Shown here: positions 18,222 through 26,132 of the stretch, piece by piece
Position numbering within the stretch: position 1 is the first letter of the stretch
Layout of the letters: the number at the start of each line of letters is the position of its first letter
Origin: Kosakonia sacchari
Lineage (GTDB): Bacteria > Pseudomonadota > Gammaproteobacteria > Enterobacterales > Enterobacteriaceae
Reading direction: 5' to 3'
NCBI GenBank assembly: GCA_900109485.1
Contig: FOAY01000017.1
Coordinates: 57,686 to 121,685, forward strand
Length of the DNA: 64,000 bases
Made by a program: the position numbers and the translations under genes
The notes under the pieces: model-generated
Told to the model about the DNA's origin: nothing
What the model saw: the letters and a program-made list of their open reading frames with translations, nothing else
The model's database searches: none

Positions 18222-19164
18222 ACGCTATTACCATTTGACCGGCATAGAGAATAAAGAAGCGGAACAACAGTACGCTGAGCAGCGCCACACAGGCCAGTGC
18301 CACGCCAGCGCTACGTGAATGTGCAGGCCGCAGTGTCATCAACAACGGTAACGCAATCCCCAGCCCCACCACACCGATCCAGAACACTGCGCCCCAGAAG
18401 CCGCTTAACGCAGTAAGCGCCGCCGCTGTCTGCGCGCCGCCACCGACATAAAGGCTAAAAAAGAACGCCGTCAGCAACAGCACTTCCAGTAACACGCAGC
18501 CAATTTCCCAACGATGCAGCACCGCAATAGCTTCAGGCGCGCTGCGGCTTAGCGAGGGGAACAACGACAATACTGCCAGCGCCGAGACCAGCCCGGAATT
18601 GAGAAACAGCAGCGGCAACACGCCGTTGTTCAGTAACGGGTAGCCTTTTAACGTTGAAAGCAAAAATCCGGTGTAAACGCCCAGCAGCACCGCCAGCAGG
18701 CCAAGAATGACGTTATGCCCGCGATAATGCTGCGACAACCACCGCCCCACACGCACCAGCAGGCGTAACAACGCACCCACCGCGCCCTGCGGGTACTGCT
18801 GCGCGCGTGCGTTCAGCCACATATAGCCCAGCCGCAGCCACCATAAAGCCAGTGCCAGGAAGAAGAGCTGGAACAGCATCACCCCGAGTGACATCACCGA
18901 GTGTGGATTGTAAAACACCATCACGTACCAGAAAGAGAGCGGGTGGGTAAGGTGAAAAACCAGCACCGTTAGCCCCACAGCCACCATCAACGGCGCACCA
19001 ATAGCGGCGCGCCACGCGAACCAGCGGCGCTGCGCTGGAGGCAACACGCGTTGCAGGCCCAGAGCCACCAGCACCAGGCCAGAGGCAATGCCTAACACAA
19101 AAAGATACAGCGCTATCGGCCAGTCCCAGACCAGCGTGTCGAATTGAAAAGGATGCGTTGTCAT
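18220..19164 (-). CDS. NrfD/PsrC-type membrane quinol dehydrogenase subunit
   Basis: A 314-residue integral membrane protein with about nine hydrophobic helices, of the NrfD/PsrC/TtrC group that takes electrons from menaquinol and hands them to a periplasmic iron-sulfur partner. Visible blocks are the N-terminal DWPIALYLFVLGIASG and HLTHPLSFWYVMVFYNPHS, which resemble the quinone-facing region of the family. It lies 18 bases after the NrfC-like gene and is surely co-transcribed. No catalytic molybdoenzyme is encoded alongside, so the likely electron acceptor is the secreted flavoprotein at 14730-16607. Confidence 0.87.
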   Translation of the reverse strand: MTTHPFQFDTLVWDWPIALYLFVLGIASGLVLVALGLQRVLPPAQRRWFAWRAAIGAPLMVAVGLTVLVFHLTHPLSFWYVMVFYNPHSVMSLGVMLFQLFFLALALWWLRLGYMWLNARAQQYPQGAVGALLRLLVRVGRWLSQHYRGHNVILGLLAVLLGVYTGFLLSTLKGYPLLNNGVLPLLFLNSGLVSALAVLSLFPSLSRSAPEAIAVLHRWEIGCVLLEVLLLTAFFFSLYVGGGAQTAAALTALSGFWGAVFWIGVVGLGIALPLLMTLRPAHSRSAGVALACVALLSVLLFRFFILYAGQMVIA

Positions 19165-19182
19165 GATCTCCTCGCTGAGATG

Positions 19183-19869
19183 TCAGGTACGGTTGGGATT
19201 AATTTCGCCCTGCTTGCCAGCCACACGGTAGACATTGGGGCCGGTGCCAAGATAGAGCTTGCTGCGATAGACCACTTTGCTGCGAATCGCCTGCGAAATG
19301 GCGCTGTCGGGATCGTTGAGGTTGCCGAAGGTCAGCGCCTTCATCGGGCAGATTTGTACGCAGGCAGGTAGCCGCCCCTGCGCCAGTTCGCTGTCCCGGC
19401 AGAAGTTGCATTTGTCGGCGGTCAGACTGACCGGATTGATAAAGCGCACATGGTAGGGGCAGGCCGCCAGACAATAGCGACAACCAATACAGCGCTGGTG
19501 ATTGACATCAACGATGCCGGTGGCCGGATCTTTGTAGGAAGCCCCCGTCGGGCAGGCGCTCACGCAGGGCGGGTTATCGCAGTGCTGACATGAACGGCGG
19601 AAAAACTGCCGGGTGTTACCGTTGTCTCCGGGAGCCGGATTGGGCAAAACCTGCAAGCGGGTCACCCCTTCAGGAACCCGGTTCGCTTTGCGGCAGGCCG
19701 CCACGCAGGCCTGACAGCCAATACAGCGGGTCTCGTCATGCAACATCGCGTAGCGCACACCGGTGGCGATATTTTCGCTGGCCAGCAATAAATGCAGGGG
19801 AGGATCGGTAAGCAGTAACACAGAGCAGGCGCCGAGGCGTTGAATTAATTTACGTCGTGTATAACTCAT
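19183..19869 (-). CDS. NrfC-type periplasmic four-cluster ferredoxin
   Basis: A 228-residue iron-sulfur protein. The N-terminus has a twin-arginine signal (TRRKLIQRLG). Four Cys groups can bind [4Fe-4S] clusters: CIGCQACVAAC, CQHCDNPPCVSAC, CIGCRYCLAAC with a later Cys, and CNFCRDSEL with CVQIC. This is the subunit that accepts electrons from NrfD-type proteins. The start at 19869 is chosen because the twin-arginine signal begins there; an upstream Met would lie close to the predicted start site near 19907. A strong sigma-54 promoter precedes it. Confidence 0.9.
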   Translation of the reverse strand: MSYTRRKLIQRLGACSVLLLTDPPLHLLLASENIATGVRYAMLHDETRCIGCQACVAACRKANRVPEGVTRLQVLPNPAPGDNGNTRQFFRRSCQHCDNPPCVSACPTGASYKDPATGIVDVNHQRCIGCRYCLAACPYHVRFINPVSLTADKCNFCRDSELAQGRLPACVQICPMKALTFGNLNDPDSAISQAIRSKVVYRSKLYLGTGPNVYRVAGKQGEINPNRT

Positions 19870-19917
19870 GACATTGCCTTTTTTATTGAAATGTTTCGGG
19901 TGATGCTGCGAAGACAT

Positions 19918-19933
19918 AGCAATTAGCGCGCCA
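19918..19933 (-). promoter_or_regulatory. Sigma-54 promoter of the NrfC-NrfD genes
   Basis: On the minus strand: TGGCGCGCTAATTGCT, with GG and GC exactly 10 bases apart and only one mismatch to TGGCACG-N4-TTGCW. Transcription would start near 19907, about 38 bases before the start codon. Confidence 0.82.
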
Positions 19934-20037
19934 GAGAAATTTTCCTGTCTAACTACCTGATTTTTTTAATTCTTTATCTTTTATCCTTGCCTGCCATGAC
20001 GGAGAGACGCAGCGGCAATCCATATTGCTATCGCGGT

Positions 20038-20053
20038 GATGCATTTATGTATC
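20038..20053. promoter_or_regulatory. Candidate activator-binding site 3 (enhancer)
   Basis: On the minus strand GATACATAAATGCATC, 13 of 16 bases equal to the element at 13112-13127. It lies between two divergent sigma-54 promoters, about 95 bases upstream of the apbE start site and about 140 upstream of the NrfC start site, so one site could serve both. Confidence 0.5.
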
Positions 20054-20115
20054 GCTGTGTGAGGTAATTCATCCCGAATTGCCCGCTAACCCACACCGCA
20101 GGCCCGGCTGCAGGC

Positions 20116-20131
20116 TGGCCTGGATCCTGCA
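20116..20131 (+). promoter_or_regulatory. Sigma-54 promoter of apbE
   Basis: TGGCCTGGATCCTGCA, with GG (20117-20118) and GC (20129-20130) 10 bases apart. Transcription would start near 20142, 31 bases before the apbE start codon. Confidence 0.78.
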
Positions 20132-20172
20132 TTCCGTCTGCCAGACGTTATGGACACAGACGGACACATCAT

Positions 20173-21201
20173 ATGAAGCAGGCAATGCTGGCAGGATTGA
20201 TCGCGTGGATGGTCGGGGCAGGTGCCGCGGCAGCCGCAGCAACATGGGAAACGGGCGGTAAAACCATGGGGACCTGGTATCAGGTCAAGGTGGCGTATAC
20301 GCCTGACCAGGCGCTGGATGGCCTGAAGAATGAGATTGAACAGGGGCTGGCGCAGGACAATGCGCTGCTCTCAACCTGGCGGCCCGACAGCACCCTGTCG
20401 CGTTTTAATAGTTATGCCGGTACCCAGGCGCAACCGATCCCCGAAGGTATGGCTTTGGTTATACGCACGGCGTTGCAGGTGGCGGAAAAGACCCAGGGGG
20501 CGATGGACATCACCGTCGGCCCACTAGTGAACCTGTGGGGGTTTGGGCCGGGCGGCGTACCGACACACACGCCGGATGCCGCCGCCATCGCTGCCGCCCG
20601 CCAGCAGGTCGGCTGGCGGCACTTGCATCTGTCCGAACGCGACGGTAAGGCCTGGCTGCAAAAAGATCTGCCGTCGCTCTATGTGGACTTGTCCACCGTC
20701 GGCGAAGGCTATGCCGCCGATCGTCTGGCTGCGCTGATGGCGCGTCACGGCATCGCGAATTTTCTGGTCTCGGTAGGCGGGGCCGTAGTGACACGCGGCA
20801 AGTCGGCCTCCGGGCAGCCATGGAAGGTTGCTATCCAGCAACCGACGGATAAGCAGACCCGCATTGAAGCTATTGTTGATTTGCAGGGGCATGGCATCAG
20901 TACCGCCGGGAGCTATCGCAATTATTACCAGCGCGACGGGCGTCGCCTGTCGCACATCATCGATCCGGCCAGCGGGCAGCCGATCAGCCACCATCTGGTG
21001 TCGGCGACGGTGATCGCCAACACCGCCTTACAGGCCGATGCCTGGGATACCGGGTTAATGGTACTGGGGCCTGAGCGCGCGAAAGCACTGGCGTTACGCG
21101 AAGGGCTGGCGGTGTATCTGATTATCGCCAGCGATAACGGGTTCATCTCCTGGCAGTCCCCCGCTTTTGCCCGGTATCTGGTTGGCGCCACCGCCCATTA
21201 A
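20173..21201 (+). CDS. apbE: FAD:protein FMN transferase
   Basis: A 342-residue periplasmic flavinyltransferase that splits FAD and attaches FMN to Thr/Ser in DxxTGAT-type motifs. A signal peptide ends near GAAAAAA (about residue 22). Family blocks are GTWYQVKV, LLSTWRPDSTLSRFN, DITVGPLVNLWGFG, DLSTVGEGYAADRLA, HIIDPASGQP and QADAWDTGLMVLG. Its target is almost certainly Thr103 of the flavoprotein at 14730-16607, the only motif of that kind I see here. It is preceded by its own sigma-54 promoter and followed after 31 bases by the LysR gene. Confidence 0.93.
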   Translation: MKQAMLAGLIAWMVGAGAAAAAATWETGGKTMGTWYQVKVAYTPDQALDGLKNEIEQGLAQDNALLSTWRPDSTLSRFNSYAGTQAQPIPEGMALVIRTALQVAEKTQGAMDITVGPLVNLWGFGPGGVPTHTPDAAAIAAARQQVGWRHLHLSERDGKAWLQKDLPSLYVDLSTVGEGYAADRLAALMARHGIANFLVSVGGAVVTRGKSASGQPWKVAIQQPTDKQTRIEAIVDLQGHGISTAGSYRNYYQRDGRRLSHIIDPASGQPISHHLVSATVIANTALQADAWDTGLMVLGPERAKALALREGLAVYLIIASDNGFISWQSPAFARYLVGATAH

Positions 21202-21232
21202 GTTGCCGCTCAGCGGACAAGCGAGAAGCATG

Positions 21233-22144
21233 ATGAAAATAGAACTGCTGCGTGAGTTTTTATTGCTTTCCGAACGACTTAATTTCACCCGGGCAGCACA
21301 AAAGCTGCATATCACTCAGCCGGTTTTAAGTCGGCATATGAAAGAGCTGGAGGAACACGTAGGCGCACCGCTGTTTCTGCGCGATACGCATCAGGTCACA
21401 CTGACCAGTGCCGGCTACCGGCTGGCCAGCGAAGTACGCAAAATATTGCATCAATACGATGAGAGCATGACCGCAGTGCGGACTTTCACCGGCAACAGCC
21501 GACGGCGCTTATCCATTGCCTTTCTGGGCGAAGCAATACGCCAGCCGCTGGTGACGCTGGTGGAGGATTTTCGCCAGCAACAAAATGATGTGGTGGTGGA
21601 ATGTCGCGATTGCGAACTGGAGGAAGTGCTCTCGCTGCTGGACGCGGGTGAATGCGACATCGGTTTTTTGATCCGCCCTAACTTTATGCCGCAACGTCCT
21701 GGTTTTGGCGCGCTGCCGTTCCAGACGGATGATTTGTGCGTGGCGGTCAATCGCCTGCATCCGCTGGCGCAGTGGGCAACGGTATCGCTGCGGGACGCCG
21801 CACAATGGCCCATTATCCGTGTTGATCCGCGTGAGTTCTCCCTTTCCGAGCAGTACAGCACCCGTTTTTTAAGCGCGCGCGGTATCGATTTTAATCTCTA
21901 CAAAGAGTTTCCAAATCTGAAGTCCTGCTGTTTCGATCTGGAGCTGAACCAGCGGGCGGTACTGCTGATGCCGCGCCATCGCGGCTATTTGTTGGGCGAC
22001 AACAGTATGTTGCTGTCGCTGGCCGAGAAGGATTGCTGGTTTAGCCTGGAACTGGTCTGGTCACTGCGCAATCGCAACCCCTGCGTGATGCTTTTTAACC
22101 AGGCGTTCAGCCATTATCTGACCAGCCGCGCGACGACTGCATAA
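21233..22144 (+). CDS. LysR-family regulator
   Basis: A 303-residue LysR regulator with the N-terminal winged helix (LNFTRAAQKLHITQPVLSRHMKELE, about residues 15-40) and a periplasmic-binding-like effector domain. ATG 21233 is better spaced from GAGAAG than ATG 21230. It follows apbE and precedes the hydrolase operon on the same strand, so it is the best candidate for control of that operon. A 19-base element found both upstream of the operon at 22.2 kb and at the 13.2-kb promoter may be its site, but this is inference. Confidence 0.85.
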   Translation: MKIELLREFLLLSERLNFTRAAQKLHITQPVLSRHMKELEEHVGAPLFLRDTHQVTLTSAGYRLASEVRKILHQYDESMTAVRTFTGNSRRRLSIAFLGEAIRQPLVTLVEDFRQQQNDVVVECRDCELEEVLSLLDAGECDIGFLIRPNFMPQRPGFGALPFQTDDLCVAVNRLHPLAQWATVSLRDAAQWPIIRVDPREFSLSEQYSTRFLSARGIDFNLYKEFPNLKSCCFDLELNQRAVLLMPRHRGYLLGDNSMLLSLAEKDCWFSLELVWSLRNRNPCVMLFNQAFSHYLTSRATTA

Positions 22145-22195
22145 TATTTGCGTTTTTATTATTAAAAAATAATGCGGGTTATTTTATTGCCCTGG

Positions 22196-22214
22196 TTATG
22201 CATAAATAACATAG
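22196..22214. promoter_or_regulatory. 19-base motif shared with the 13.2-kb promoter
   Basis: TTATGCATAAATAACATAG here; TTATGCATAAACGGCATAG at 13211-13229 (16 of 19 identical). Both lie in the regulatory regions of operons that probably act in one pathway. Either the LysR protein or the sigma-54 activator could bind; chance similarity in AT-rich DNA is not excluded. Confidence 0.4.
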
Positions 22215-22319
22215 CCGAAAAAATAAAAAGAATTTCTGCCAGGTAGTATTCACTTATAGGCTGAGAATTAACGAAGGCACACCCCTGGAAATATCACCCT
22301 ATTATTTAAGGAGCACATC

Positions 22320-23315
22320 ATGGTGATTAAAGCGAACTTTGAATCCGATCACGATAAACGTAAAGAAATGTCCCACAAAGAGTTAGGCACGATACCGCAT
22401 ATGCCTTTTGAAGAATATTCAGAACGGCTGAAACACTGCTTCACCATGAAGCGTAAAAACGGCATCCTCGAAGCTCGCCTGCATACCAACGGCGGCAGTC
22501 TGCAATGGGGAGCACCCGCGCATCAGGGGCTACATTATTTCTTCGACTGGGCCGGTCGCGACCCGGAAAATGAGGTGATTATCCTTGGCGGCAGCGGCGA
22601 AGATTTTATGGCGGGCATCGGGCGCCTCGATGAACAGGGCCGCTGGCAACCCGCCACCGAGTTTGCTTCCGCGCCGTCTGAAGCCTGGAAAATGTATGAA
22701 TATCAATACTATGACGGCACGAATGATATCGAAGGGCAGGTCTTCGATGTGGAAGTTCCGACCATCGGCGTGTGGAACGGCGCGGCATTTCATACCGATC
22801 TGGTATTGTTCAGCGACATTACGCTTTGCACCGAAAATGCCTGGACCACCGAAATGCACTATCGCGTCAACATGGTGCCGGGGGATGGCATCCAGATTGC
22901 CTGGCGTGAACTGATGGGGCGCAAACGTTACGCCTATGCCGAGTTGACCGGGGAGATCATCACCGCGCGCAAAGCGCTGGCGCTGGGCATGGTCAATGAA
23001 ATCTGCGATGACACCGAGTCCTGCTATAACCGCGCATGGGAAATCGCCGAGCTGATTATGCGTACCGGTACCCGCGTGACGCGACGTATCACCACGCAGC
23101 AACTGCGTAAAGCGTGGAAAGAAGATATTGCCAACGAATTACGCAACTCTTTTGCTACCGAAATGTATGTGACCGCCACTGAACACTCTCCGCATGATAT
23201 TAATTACTGGAACTGGGCGCATGAAGAAGCCGAATTAGTTAAAGCGGCGGAGAAAAAAGGCAAAGTTGTCCGGCCGCGTATTGGCGGAGGGAATGAAGAG
23301 CTGGAAATTAAATAA
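22320..23315 (+). CDS. Crotonase-fold beta-diketone hydrolase (6-oxocamphor hydrolase-like)
   Basis: A 331-residue crotonase-superfamily protein. It aligns with my memory of Rhodococcus 6-oxocamphor hydrolase, which cleaves a C-C bond of a cyclic 1,3-diketone by a retro-Claisen reaction. The catalytic set appears kept: W63 and H68 (five apart, as W40 and H45), H158 (for H122), H180 and D189 (nine apart, as H145 and D154). A segment with 12-20 extra residues replaces the usual CoA-binding loop and there is an extra N-terminus of about 22 residues. AAGGAG precedes the ATG. It heads an operon with a beta-keto-acid cleavage enzyme, thiolases and a CoA transferase, so it probably opens a ring. A hydroxycinnamoyl-CoA hydratase/lyase is the alternative I consider less likely. 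Confidence 0.72.
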   Translation: MVIKANFESDHDKRKEMSHKELGTIPHMPFEEYSERLKHCFTMKRKNGILEARLHTNGGSLQWGAPAHQGLHYFFDWAGRDPENEVIILGGSGEDFMAGIGRLDEQGRWQPATEFASAPSEAWKMYEYQYYDGTNDIEGQVFDVEVPTIGVWNGAAFHTDLVLFSDITLCTENAWTTEMHYRVNMVPGDGIQIAWRELMGRKRYAYAELTGEIITARKALALGMVNEICDDTESCYNRAWEIAELIMRTGTRVTRRITTQQLRKAWKEDIANELRNSFATEMYVTATEHSPHDINYWNWAHEEAELVKAAEKKGKVVRPRIGGGNEELEIK

Positions 23316-23357
23316 CGTAACGCACTTTTAATTATCTTTTTGTTTTTAGCCGCATGT

Positions 23358-23383
23358 GACGCGTCGCCATAATGGCGCGCGTC
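23358..23383 (+). other. Intercistronic hairpin
   Basis: Nested inverted repeat: GACGCG / CGCGTC around GCCAT / ATGGC, with no T tract. A further small repeat GCCATGTAATGGC follows at about 23400. Such a structure can alter mRNA stability between the hydrolase and the downstream genes. Confidence 0.45.
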
Positions 23384-23448
23384 GCAATAAATAGCTTATG
23401 CCATGTAATGGCATGGCAATAAAGGATATAGCGAACGGAGGCTGGTCC

Positions 23449-24300
23449 ATGAATACCGCAGACGACGTTATTATTTCCGCCGCCCTGACCGGCGCAGTAA
23501 CGCCAAAAGATATTAATGAACATATTCCACTGACGCCGCAGGAAATAGCAGACGATGCTTATCGATGCTGGCAGGCGGGTGCGGCAGTCGTACACCTGCA
23601 TATGCGTGACGAAAACGGTCTGGGTACCATGTCCCGCGAGCGGTTTGCCGAAACGCTGCGTCTGCTGCGTGCTCACCGCGATTGCGACGTGATCATCAAT
23701 TGCACTACCTCTGGCGACAGCCGGGCCAGCGATGCACAGCGCATGGCGCATGTTTCCACGCTGGACGATATTGAGATGGCCTCCTGGGACGCAGGTTCGT
23801 TTAACTGGATGCCCGCTGGCGTATTCGTCAATTCCCCGGCTTTTCTCGGCCAGTTAGGCGAGATCCTGACCGCTCGCGGTATCAAGCCCGAAATCGAAAT
23901 TTTCGACAGCGGGATGCTGGGTATTGCCGACTATTTCGTCGAACAAGGCAAACTGCGCGCACCGTTGCATTATCAGTTCTGTCTCGGCATCCCCGGCGGC
24001 ATGCCCGCCACCGTAGAGAACCTGGTTTACATCACGCAGAAGCTGCCTGCCGGCTCCACCTGGTCTGCCTTCGGCGTGGGAAAACACCATCTGCCCATCA
24101 TGTTCGCCTCGCTGGCGCTAAACGGCCATATCCGTGTGGGGCTGGAGGATAACGTTTATTTCAGCCGGGGCGTGAAAGCAACGAACGGCCAGTTGGTCGA
24201 ACGGGCAGCGCAGGCGGTGAAACTGTTTGGTAAACGGGTCGCCACGCCAGCCGTCGCCCGCAAAATATTGGGTCTGCCGCAACCGGGAGGCACACGATGA
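23449..24300 (+). CDS. Beta-keto acid cleavage enzyme (BKACE)
   Basis: A 283-residue Zn-dependent TIM-barrel enzyme of the BKACE (DUF849) family: beta-keto acid + acetyl-CoA gives acetoacetate + a new acyl-CoA. The metal ligands are visible: H49 and H51 in VHLHMRDENG and E233 in GLEDN. NCTTSGD and EIEIFDSGM are further family blocks. GGAG precedes the ATG at 23449. The stop overlaps the thiolase start (ATGA), so the two are coupled. Family members act on 3-keto-5-aminohexanoate, dehydrocarnitine and other beta-keto acids. Here the ring-opening enzyme upstream should supply the substrate; one known family reaction that would fit is cleavage of 3,5-dioxohexanoate (triacetate). Confidence 0.88.
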   Translation: MNTADDVIISAALTGAVTPKDINEHIPLTPQEIADDAYRCWQAGAAVVHLHMRDENGLGTMSRERFAETLRLLRAHRDCDVIINCTTSGDSRASDAQRMAHVSTLDDIEMASWDAGSFNWMPAGVFVNSPAFLGQLGEILTARGIKPEIEIFDSGMLGIADYFVEQGKLRAPLHYQFCLGIPGGMPATVENLVYITQKLPAGSTWSAFGVGKHHLPIMFASLALNGHIRVGLEDNVYFSRGVKATNGQLVERAAQAVKLFGKRVATPAVARKILGLPQPGGTR

Positions 24301-25466
24301 AAGAAGCTGTGATTGTCTCCGCTGCCCGCACGCCCATTGGTCGCTGTCGTGGCGCACTGGCCAGCGTACCGGCGCATCAGTTGGGCGCGCTGGCAGTAAA
24401 AGAAGCCGTGCGGCGTGCCGGTATCGAACCGGAGCGCATTGACGATGTCATCTTCGCCAATCTAATGAACCATGAAATCAACAATATGGGACGCATGGTG
24501 GCGCTGGAAGCCGGGTTGCCCACTTCCGTGCCGGGCATCACGCTCGACAGACAGTGCGCCGCTTCGCTTAATGCGCTGGCGTACGGGGCGATCCAGGTGA
24601 TGGCAGGATTTGCCGACACGATCGTCGCCGGGGGAGTAGAGAGTGACTCGCGCCGCACCTGGACGCTGGAAAAAACCGACACCGCGTGGTCGGTGCAGCC
24701 ACCGCGCTTTGCGCACATTCACACCGCGCCGGATGAGGTGGGTAACCCGCCAATGGGTATCACCGCCGAAAATATTGCCACACGCTACAACTTCAGCCGT
24801 CGACAACTGGATGACTTTGCGCTGCGCAGCCATCGTCTTGCCAACGCGGCCTGGCAGGCCGGACGCTTTGCTCAACAGATTGTGCCGGTGCCGTTGCCGG
24901 AACGTAAAGGGCAACCTGGCCAGTTGGCTCATGACGAATCGGTCCGCCCGGATTGTTCAGCCGACGGGCTGGCGGCGCTGCGTCCCAGCTTTCTCCCTGA
25001 TGGTCTGGTCACCGCCGGAAACAGTTCACCGATGAGCGACGGTGCCGGTGCGCTGGTGATCATGGAGCGCTCGCTGGCTCAGCGCCGTGGGCTTAAGCCG
25101 CTGGCCGTATTCCGTGGTTATGCGGTGGCCGGGGTCGATCCCAACTATATGGGCATGGGACCGGTACCGGCCTGTGCCAAATTGCTGCGTCAGACCGGGC
25201 TGCGTGTCGAGGATATCGCGCTGTGGGAATTGAACGAAGCGTTCGCTGCCCAGTCGCTGGCCTGCATTCAGGAAATCGGCATGGAACTGAACCGGGTTAA
25301 CCCCAACGGCGGCGCCATTGCGCTCGGCCATCCGTTAGCCGGTAGCGGGGCGATCCTTGCCACGAAAGCGGTGTATGACATGCAGCAGCGCCAGTTAGAT
25401 AACGCCGTCATCACCTTCTGCGTTGGCGGCGGCCAGGGCGTGGCGGTCCTGCTGACGAGGGAGTAA
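24297..25466 (+). CDS. Thiolase (acetyl-CoA acetyltransferase family), first copy
   Basis: A 389-residue thiolase. The nucleophile Cys87 lies in LDRQCAASLNAL, the His in [15 protein letters not shown] and the second Cys in FCVGGGQG. It would cleave acetoacetyl-CoA, or a longer 3-ketoacyl-CoA made in this pathway, to acetyl-CoA. It overlaps the BKACE gene by 4 bases and is followed after 3 bases by the CoA-transferase gene. Its sequence differs much from the second thiolase in the operon (28127-29308), so the two may act on different acyl chains. Confidence 0.92.
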   Translation: MKEAVIVSAARTPIGRCRGALASVPAHQLGALAVKEAVRRAGIEPERIDDVIFANLMNHEINNMGRMVALEAGLPTSVPGITLDRQCAASLNALAYGAIQVMAGFADTIVAGGVESDSRRTWTLEKTDTAWSVQPPRFAHIHTAPDEVGNPPMGITAENIATRYNFSRRQLDDFALRSHRLANAAWQAGRFAQQIVPVPLPERKGQPGQLAHDESVRPDCSADGLAALRPSFLPDGLVTAGNSSPMSDGAGALVIMERSLAQRRGLKPLAVFRGYAVAGVDPNYMGMGPVPACAKLLRQTGLRVEDIALWELNEAFAAQSLACIQEIGMELNRVNPNGGAIALGHPLAGSGAILATKAVYDMQQRQLDNAVITFCVGGGQGVAVLLTRE

Positions 25467-25469
25467 ACG

Positions 25470-26132
25470 ATGAACAAATTCGCGTTACCCGAAGAGATCA
25501 TCGCGCTGTTTCACGATGGACAGACGCTGATGTGCGGCGGGTTCGCCAACCATGGCGTACCTAACCGGTTAATTGACTGCGTGATTGCCAGCGGCGCGCG
25601 TCATCTGACACTGATTTCGAATGACAGCGGCGATGCCGATCTGACAATTGGCCGCCTGATCCACCACGGTCTGGTAGATAAGTTGATCGCCTCGCACATT
25701 GGACGCAATACCGAAACCGTCGCGCTGGTTGCCGAAGCCAAAATCGAGCTGGAGCTGGTGCCGCAGGGTAGCCTGGCGGAACGGATGCGCTGTGGTGGAT
25801 CAGGGCTGGGCGGCGTGCTGACGCGTACGGGGCTTGGCACGCTGGTCGACAAAGACAAGCCGCACATGGTGGTGAATGGCGAAGAGTGGCTGCTGGAAAC
25901 GCCGCTGCGCGCCGACATTGGGCTGGTGCGTGCGCGCACTGCCGATCCGCTGGGCAATCTGACCTATCGCGGCACGATGCGCAATTTTAACCCGCTGGTG
26001 GCGAAAGCCGCCCGCCTGACGCTGGTGGACGCCGACCGGCTGGTGGATGTCGACGAGTTAGCGCTCGACAGCATTGTCACGCCGGGCGTTTACGTCGACA
26101 AAATCCTGGTCCGGCAAGGAGAACTGCGATGA
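25470..26132 (+). CDS. 3-oxoacid CoA-transferase subunit A
   Basis: A 220-residue alpha subunit of a family I CoA transferase (AtoD/ScoA type). Blocks are LMCGGFANHGVPNRLID (near residue 20), LISNDSGDADLTIG and GGVLTRTGLGT. With the beta subunit it would move CoA from a donor to acetoacetate released by BKACE, feeding the thiolases. It overlaps the beta-subunit gene by 4 bases. Confidence 0.92.
   Translation: MNKFALPEEIIALFHDGQTLMCGGFANHGVPNRLIDCVIASGARHLTLISNDSGDADLTIGRLIHHGLVDKLIASHIGRNTETVALVAEAKIELELVPQGSLAERMRCGGSGLGGVLTRTGLGTLVDKDKPHMVVNGEEWLLETPLRADIGLVRARTADPLGNLTYRGTMRNFNPLVAKAARLTLVDADRLVDVDELALDSIVTPGVYVDKILVRQGELR

Noticed and set aside
22176..22190. Possible sigma-54 promoter (GG-N10-GC) before the hydrolase operon
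   Set aside because: The spacing fits and TTGC is present, but the -24 side lacks GGCAC and no enhancer-like 16-mer is nearby. In AT-rich DNA this could be chance.
22320..23315. Hydroxycinnamoyl-CoA hydratase/lyase (ferulate pathway)
   Set aside because: The crotonase fold fits, but the W/His/His/His/Asp set follows 6-oxocamphor hydrolase, and no feruloyl-CoA synthetase or vanillin dehydrogenase gene is nearby.
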